DNA of 64,000 nucleotides from Elmis aenea (taxonomy: Eukaryota > Arthropoda > Insecta > Coleoptera > Elmidae): the NCBI GenBank assembly GCA_947652605.1, contig OX393577.1:30197466-30261465 (forward strand). The letters run 5' to 3'. Below, in pieces: positions 58,968 through 64,000 of the stretch (the first letter of the stretch is position 1; every line of letters starts with the position of its first letter). Both the position numbers and the translations under genes were made by a program. Below the pieces are notes generated by a model. That model worked only from the letters and a program-made list of their open reading frames with translations, was not told the origin of the DNA and made no database searches.

Positions 58968-61427
58968 TACGTAGCAAACAGTTATAAACTCACAACTAAA
59001 TATGTTATCACTATTTTCCATCTCCAAATATGGAGGGACATGAGCAAATCCGGTATTACTTGAACACATCACGTATTTTGATTGTTTATTTAGCAAAATA
59101 CAATTTTTTAAAGTATGCCACAAGCACCAAAACAAATCATTTTTTACCAAAATTTAACTTTATCGATATATTTTAGTAACTAATTAATAACAATTTGATC
59201 GTGGCAGTTCGTTTAAAATTTTTACACCCGTCGACAATGACCTTTCTTCTTCTTCTTCTTCTTCTTCTTCTTCTTCTTCATCATTTTTAAACTTGTCAAT
59301 TTTACTATACTTAACATTATTTTTCTACGAATTGGGCTTAAAGGAATTTCTGCTAAAAGTTCCTCTTACGTTGCGATGTTAGAATAAGCATGACTTGCTA
59401 GCGAATAGTAAAATCAAAATTTGCATAGTTTTATGGTAATTTGATTACACGTACTACAGATTTTATTATAATGATAATGCATAATAATTTCACTCGTGAT
59501 TGTTTGAAAAAGAAAGCGATTTTATGAAACGGATATCAAACAACAATAAGATCACGGAATAGTAAAATTCACGTTTGCTAGTGAAACATGTGTGCATTAT
59601 TACTTTAAAGAACATGAACGTTGATGCGATTTTGTATTTATTTTTTATTAAGCATCATTTTTGCAGCGCCGCTTGCAATGCGTCACGTTTTTTGAGCAAA
59701 TAGATTGATAGCTTATGCGGAACGCACAAAATTTTGTCATAGTTTATAAAGAATAGCCAAAACTCATGTAGGAGGTTAAACCAGGAAGTGGCAAGAAAGG
59801 TTACGATAAATCAAAAATTTTCATATATTATTGGAAATTTTAACTAAAATTACGTTTACATAATTTGAAATAACGTGGTAGTCTTATGTAAATACTGTAA
59901 TTAAAAAGCTTTAATATGCACTCAGCTTTCCCTTCGTGATCTATTTCATTTTTATTGTTCTAACTCGTTAAGACTTCCAAATATTTGATATAACACCTGG
60001 GCGCAATTAAAACAATCATTTTTTATTAAAGAACTTGTCGCTCTACTTCCTCGCTTAAGTATAAAAAAATCAAAATCATTTTCCAACTGCGTTTTATACC
60101 GAGCTCTCTCGTCAGAAAGGCTGCAGAGGATTATTATTTGTATTTTACCAACCGAATGTAACTTCCCATAAAAGGATGAAATGGTTACTTTCGATTTCAT
60201 TGATATTCATTAATTCAATTCTCCTTTGCTTTGCTGCGCATTTGAAAATATCCTGACAATCCTGAGTAAATTTATATTAAATTATGAAGATTCGCATCTT
60301 GGAAATCTAATAACTACTAAATTATTTTTTCGCTTACAGTTTTACACCAAGAGTAAAAAGTCGTTATGTTGCAACTCCATAAGGGGATCTGAACAGATAA
60401 TATGTGGAATACTAATAAGAAGTGTGAAATCAAGTATGGGTTAGAAACTATACAATAGCACATGCAATTTGTATGATTTATCTGACGTATCCTGATAATG
60501 CTTCGTTTCAAACCAACAACTAACTGCCTGCCAACTGCACGTTTGTAGAGCACAAGAATGTGCTGAGAGAAAAACTTGCGAATTCTGTTATGAGAAAATT
60601 GTTCATCGAAGTCTAATTGACGTAAAGCATTAACTAGCATTTAAGCGTTAGTACTTAAAGACAACTTTTTTCGCAAAACCGTTTAACGATTATTCGTGAC
60701 AACTTCTCAATACAAAAACGAATAAATATTTGTATATCAACATTTGGCCTTTTATTGACAGCACATATTTAATATATTTATAAGCATATTTTCCTTGAAA
60801 CTTCAAATCACTTTGTATCACTGTTATTTACAGCAATCACAAAATATATATTAAAAGAAATGTTGAACAATAAAATTGATATTAAATAACAAATTTTGCA
60901 ATTTAGGTATTTAATATAAAACTATTTATATATATTTATGCTCATATTAAGAAGCGGAAGTTGTATGTTAATTAAATTAAACGGTATTTGTAATTAGAAT
61001 TATATAATTACAGTTGTATTATGCAACTTGCACTAAATATATTCATGTTGAAAACAGATACATAAATAAAATGCTCGTTGGACCTGCACAGAGTGCTCTA
61101 CATCGATAAGAAACTCGTAAACTTTCGACGTTGTTACCGCTTTATTGTTTACTGTAAAATTAAAGTTCTTGAGGTTGCTTCTTCAAAAGTTTAGAAGTCT
61201 TAAAACTTTTATTGGCTCTAAAGCTTAACCCAAAGATAGCTTTTATATGTTTTTCTTACAGTCTTAATGAATAAAATCTACGGTATGTTACGGAGAATGC
61301 AATTATGTATTGACTTACCGTTTTATTAAAATGAAAATTACAGATAAAAATGAAAAATTATTCAATGAAGACATAGGAAAAACTATAATTTATTGTATTA
61401 CATATGTTTAATAGTGCTATTGTTATA
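58968..61427. other. A+T-rich stretch with weak coding-like patches
   Basis: Minus-strand frames at 59952-60200 and 60317-60640 (82 and 107 codons) and a cysteine-rich plus frame at 60499-60630 (TACQLHVCRAQECAERKTC and on, no start Met) overlap each other in a G+C-richer patch. I recognise no family; the patch could be a decayed exon or repeat. A (CTT)n run lies at 59244-59279. Confidence 0.25.
59244..59279. repeat. (CTT)n microsatellite
   Basis: About twelve uninterrupted triplets. Read on the minus strand it is (AAG)n, like the tail of the LINE at 15777-17699, but the adjoining sequence does not match that LINE. Confidence 0.9.
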
Positions 61428-61833
61428 CAGGGTGAGGCATCACTTATGACACCCCCACTTATTTTGTTATTGGAAAGAGTTATCAAAAAAAGTTTCAAAT
61501 AAAAGTTGTTTGATACAGTATTTCCCAAAATATCGTCATGCCAAATTTCGTTTTCTTTTGTTTTTTTAGGAGTTACGGCACCATATTTGTTTGTTTTTAA
61601 TGGCCTATACATATTTTTTTATATGGTTTTAAAGACATTTTCTTTCTCTTTTCAACGCACTAAAACTTTTATATCCTTACATAACAAAATTTTTAAGAAA
61701 ATCGCAAAAAAAAAACTTGTTTTAAAAGCGTATTGGGAAATACTGTATCAAACAACTTTTATTTGAAACTTTTTTTGATAATTCTCTCCAATAACAAAAT
61801 AAGTGGGGATGTCATAAGTGATGCCTCACCCTG
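61428..61833. mobile_element. Palindromic MITE, CAGGGTGAGGCATC ends, TATA flanks
   Basis: The arms of about 108 bp are almost identical inverted repeats (cagggtgaggcatcacttat against ataagtgatgcctcaccctg; gatacagtatttcccaaaat against the inverse). The centre is about 190 bp. The overlapping 84- and 86-codon frames are arm sequence. High arm identity suggests a young copy. Confidence 0.92.
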
Positions 61834-62626
61834 TATATGTCTATAAGACATTTCTATGCTTTTGTTTTATTTTGTGACTAGGACTAAATACAAACATCAA
61901 TAATTTTAGTATACAACTGTTAGCATCTGACACAACTATACATTTTGAGCTACAATCTCAAAATTATGTTTTGCAGTATGCGATAACTTTTTTTAATTAT
62001 CTGCAAAATAAGCGATTACAAAATTCGCGGAAGTACTTTCATTTTAATTTAATACGTTGTTGATTGGCTGTTATTATTTAGGAAAATTTGGACTTAAGAA
62101 CTGTTCTGTATGAAAAAACTTAAGAAATAGTAATAAATCTTAAATATTATATTATCCTGTAACCTCTTCTACCAGTGGTGTCGAGGAAAACCTAAAATAA
62201 ATGATAAATATACGTAAAATTATTAGCCTTCAATTAAATTTTTGAAGGTCCAATGGTTAATAGCAACAATTACCTTTTACCAAACTATAGTAACCTGAAG
62301 TTTATGATTTTATAATTATTTTTCTCAAAGTACCAATTAACGACATTAATATTTCCGCAAAGTTTTACGTCGAAGACACAATACCACAAAAGTTGTTTAA
62401 GTTTGCATTCTTATGTCAATCTACATAAAAAATAGGAGTCGGTATCAATTTTTGTTTCGTTTTTAAAGTTAAATGTAGTCGTTGATTATTATCAACATCT
62501 GAATTCAAAAAATCTCTCACTATTACTTGTGCCAAGAGATTGTTCTCATGGTCTAGTTACACTTAATTTTTTTTTCGGAAAAAAAATCAACAAGTATTAA
62601 GATGGCTGGTTAATTATACGACTTAA
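61834..62626. other. A+T-rich stretch, nothing recognised
   Basis: No feature that I can support. Confidence 0.4.
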
Positions 62627-62720
62627 AGCTAAGGCCGCACTGCGGGATGGTTGGCTGGAGGCGACGGCGTGTATCTACCATCTACCCTCCCGCCAACCAT
62701 CCCGCAGTGCGGCCTTAGCT
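62627..62720. mobile_element. 94-bp C+G-rich hairpin MITE, TSD TAA
   Basis: The arms AGCTAAGGCCGCACTGCGGG and on match perfectly for about 28 bp, with a single mismatch just beyond, around a loop of about 25 bp. Flanked by TAA at 62624-62626 and 62721-62723. PIF/Harbinger-like by target duplication. Confidence 0.87.
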
Positions 62721-62723
62721 TAA

Positions 62724-64000
62724 GAGATCAGAACATCTGCTATGTGATTTTGATTTTACAACACAAAAAACGTTGAATATTTTTTTTATCCATCAAAATG
62801 TCGAATATATATTTTAATGCCATGTTAAACGGTTTTACCGCAATTTAATACAATATAATTTTATTTGAATTACATATATATATATATATATTTATAAACA
62901 AACGTGATAGTCAAGGTGGCAATGATATCTGGGACACCCTGTCCATACTGTTTGTATAGATCTGCTAAAAGCTAAATGAAAGATGATATTTACCATTAAG
63001 AAATAGCGTAATCACTGAAATAATTTTGTTAATTTATTTCAATCTGTTAGGTGGAAAGTTGCAGAATTATGTTAATAATTAATTAAATTATTTACACATT
63101 TATTTCCTGCATTAAACTAATGACAGTAATTAGCAGTAAATACATAACTTCAACCATTTTATTTACAACATAGAAAATTTACTTGTCATAAAAGAGGAAG
63201 TAAACCCTTTCAATAGAACTAAATTAACTTAACCAAATTTTCCAACAAATCTCACAATGACTGTTTTTGTATGCATTTTAAGACCGACTGAGATCGAAGA
63301 ATAATAAAAAAACGAGTTCTTACGCTGTAGTAAAATCTTCGCAATGCTTTAATGAATTTGTCACTTTATCAGCAAGTTGCATTCATAGTTTATGTCAGCT
63401 TTCTATAATGATAATCTAAATCAAATTCCCTTTTACCGTTAGGTGCTAAGGTTATTCTATGCTCTGTTCCTAATATTTTAACAAAGTGATAATAAACACT
63501 GAATTCGAATTTTTTGTGTATGTTAACAAACTTTCACGTTTAAAAATCTGTAATCTAACCTTAATTATAACCTGTACTAAAAACGAAATGACAATGTAAC
63601 ATAAAAATGAAAGAAGTATATTTAAGAATTGTTATTAAACAATAATTTCCGTTAATTTAATCGACTTGTTAATTACGGTATTGTTTATCTGTCGATCGTG
63701 TGCGTTATATTTGTCAATGAAACGCCGCCAATGTTTGTTCGGTATAGGTAATTAAACGGATAATAATAGCTTTTACTTGAAAAGTTGTTATTAAAGACAA
63801 TAACTGAAAAATGCCAGGGTTGGATAATATCTATTATTTCGTTGTTTTGGCTCAGTACCAAAAACTATTGTCATTATCGTCTACTATTTTTAACACAGCA
63901 TGCATCAACGAAAAGGTTATTTGTTACTTAAAGTTTTTACTGATAAAACTCTTTATTTATCGTTAAAGTTGCACAATTTCGTAAAATGTTTTTTAAGCAC
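62724..64000. other. A+T-rich stretch to the window end
   Basis: Contains (TA)n at 62874-62890 and a lone transposon end (ctgggacaccctg) at 62930-62942. No exon is supported. Confidence 0.45.

Noticed and set aside
59244..59279. (CTT)n taken as the tail of a second copy of the LINE
   Set aside because: The adjoining sequence does not match the LINE 3' end at 17600-17690.
1..64000. tRNA, rRNA, snRNA or bacterial-transfer genes
   Set aside because: No cloverleaf with the conserved T-loop and D-loop words, no rRNA blocks and no long bacterial-like open frames were seen by eye; a dedicated scan could still find a small RNA.

Overview
The window is A+T-rich eukaryotic nuclear DNA from an insect. 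Evidence: short exons bounded by GT/AG introns, a techylectin-type fibrinogen-related domain, degenerate mariner transposases, ZBED-type hAT remnants and an insect-type LINE. A beetle is plausible, but the sequence does not fix the order. I see no bacterial genes, CRISPR array, rRNA or convincing tRNA.

Only one protein-coding gene is well supported. It lies on the minus strand over about the first 12.7 kb and is incomplete at both ends. Its three recognisable exons are 12706-11407 (a long coiled-coil stalk with a Thr/Pro-rich linker), 1957-1826 (start of the fibrinogen-related domain) and 1022-835 (middle of that domain). The last part of the domain must lie left of base 1. The exon carrying the start codon and probably a signal peptide was not found. 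Its 9.4 kb intron is packed with transposons. Weaker exon candidates: a signal-peptide exon on the plus strand (1487-1585), a 52-nt micro-exon (22138-22189), a membrane-protein exon with a loose resemblance to an MFS sugar transporter (24001-24170), and two competing calls in the first 600 bases.

The rest of the window is intergenic or intronic DNA shaped by DNA transposons. hAT MITEs with 8-bp target duplications lie at 7138, 14394, 15210, 20590, 25997, 26704, 45620, 48348, 48822, 53118 and 57580. Long-inverted-repeat elements that begin CAGGGTG and insert at TA lie at 41389, 51612, 51763, 57387 and 61428. PIF/Harbinger-like foldback MITEs with 3-bp TWA duplications lie at 10800, 30213, 35410, 42458 and 62627. 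Two mariner remnants lie at 8625 and 56975, and there is a Helitron-like piece near 3982.

The most informative structures are nested. At 14394-18205 an old hAT MITE contains a second hAT MITE and a LINE, and the LINE is flanked by an exact 182-bp direct repeat. At 48340-49045 two different hAT MITEs sit head to tail between three copies of the same 8-bp target. At 51612-53654 a palindromic element carries another palindromic element in one arm and a hAT MITE in its centre. At 10535-11092 a foldback has a second foldback inserted in one arm only. These nests allow relative dating and reconstruction of empty sites. I found no system that looks wholly new; the value here is in transposition mechanism and in a few orphan exons.
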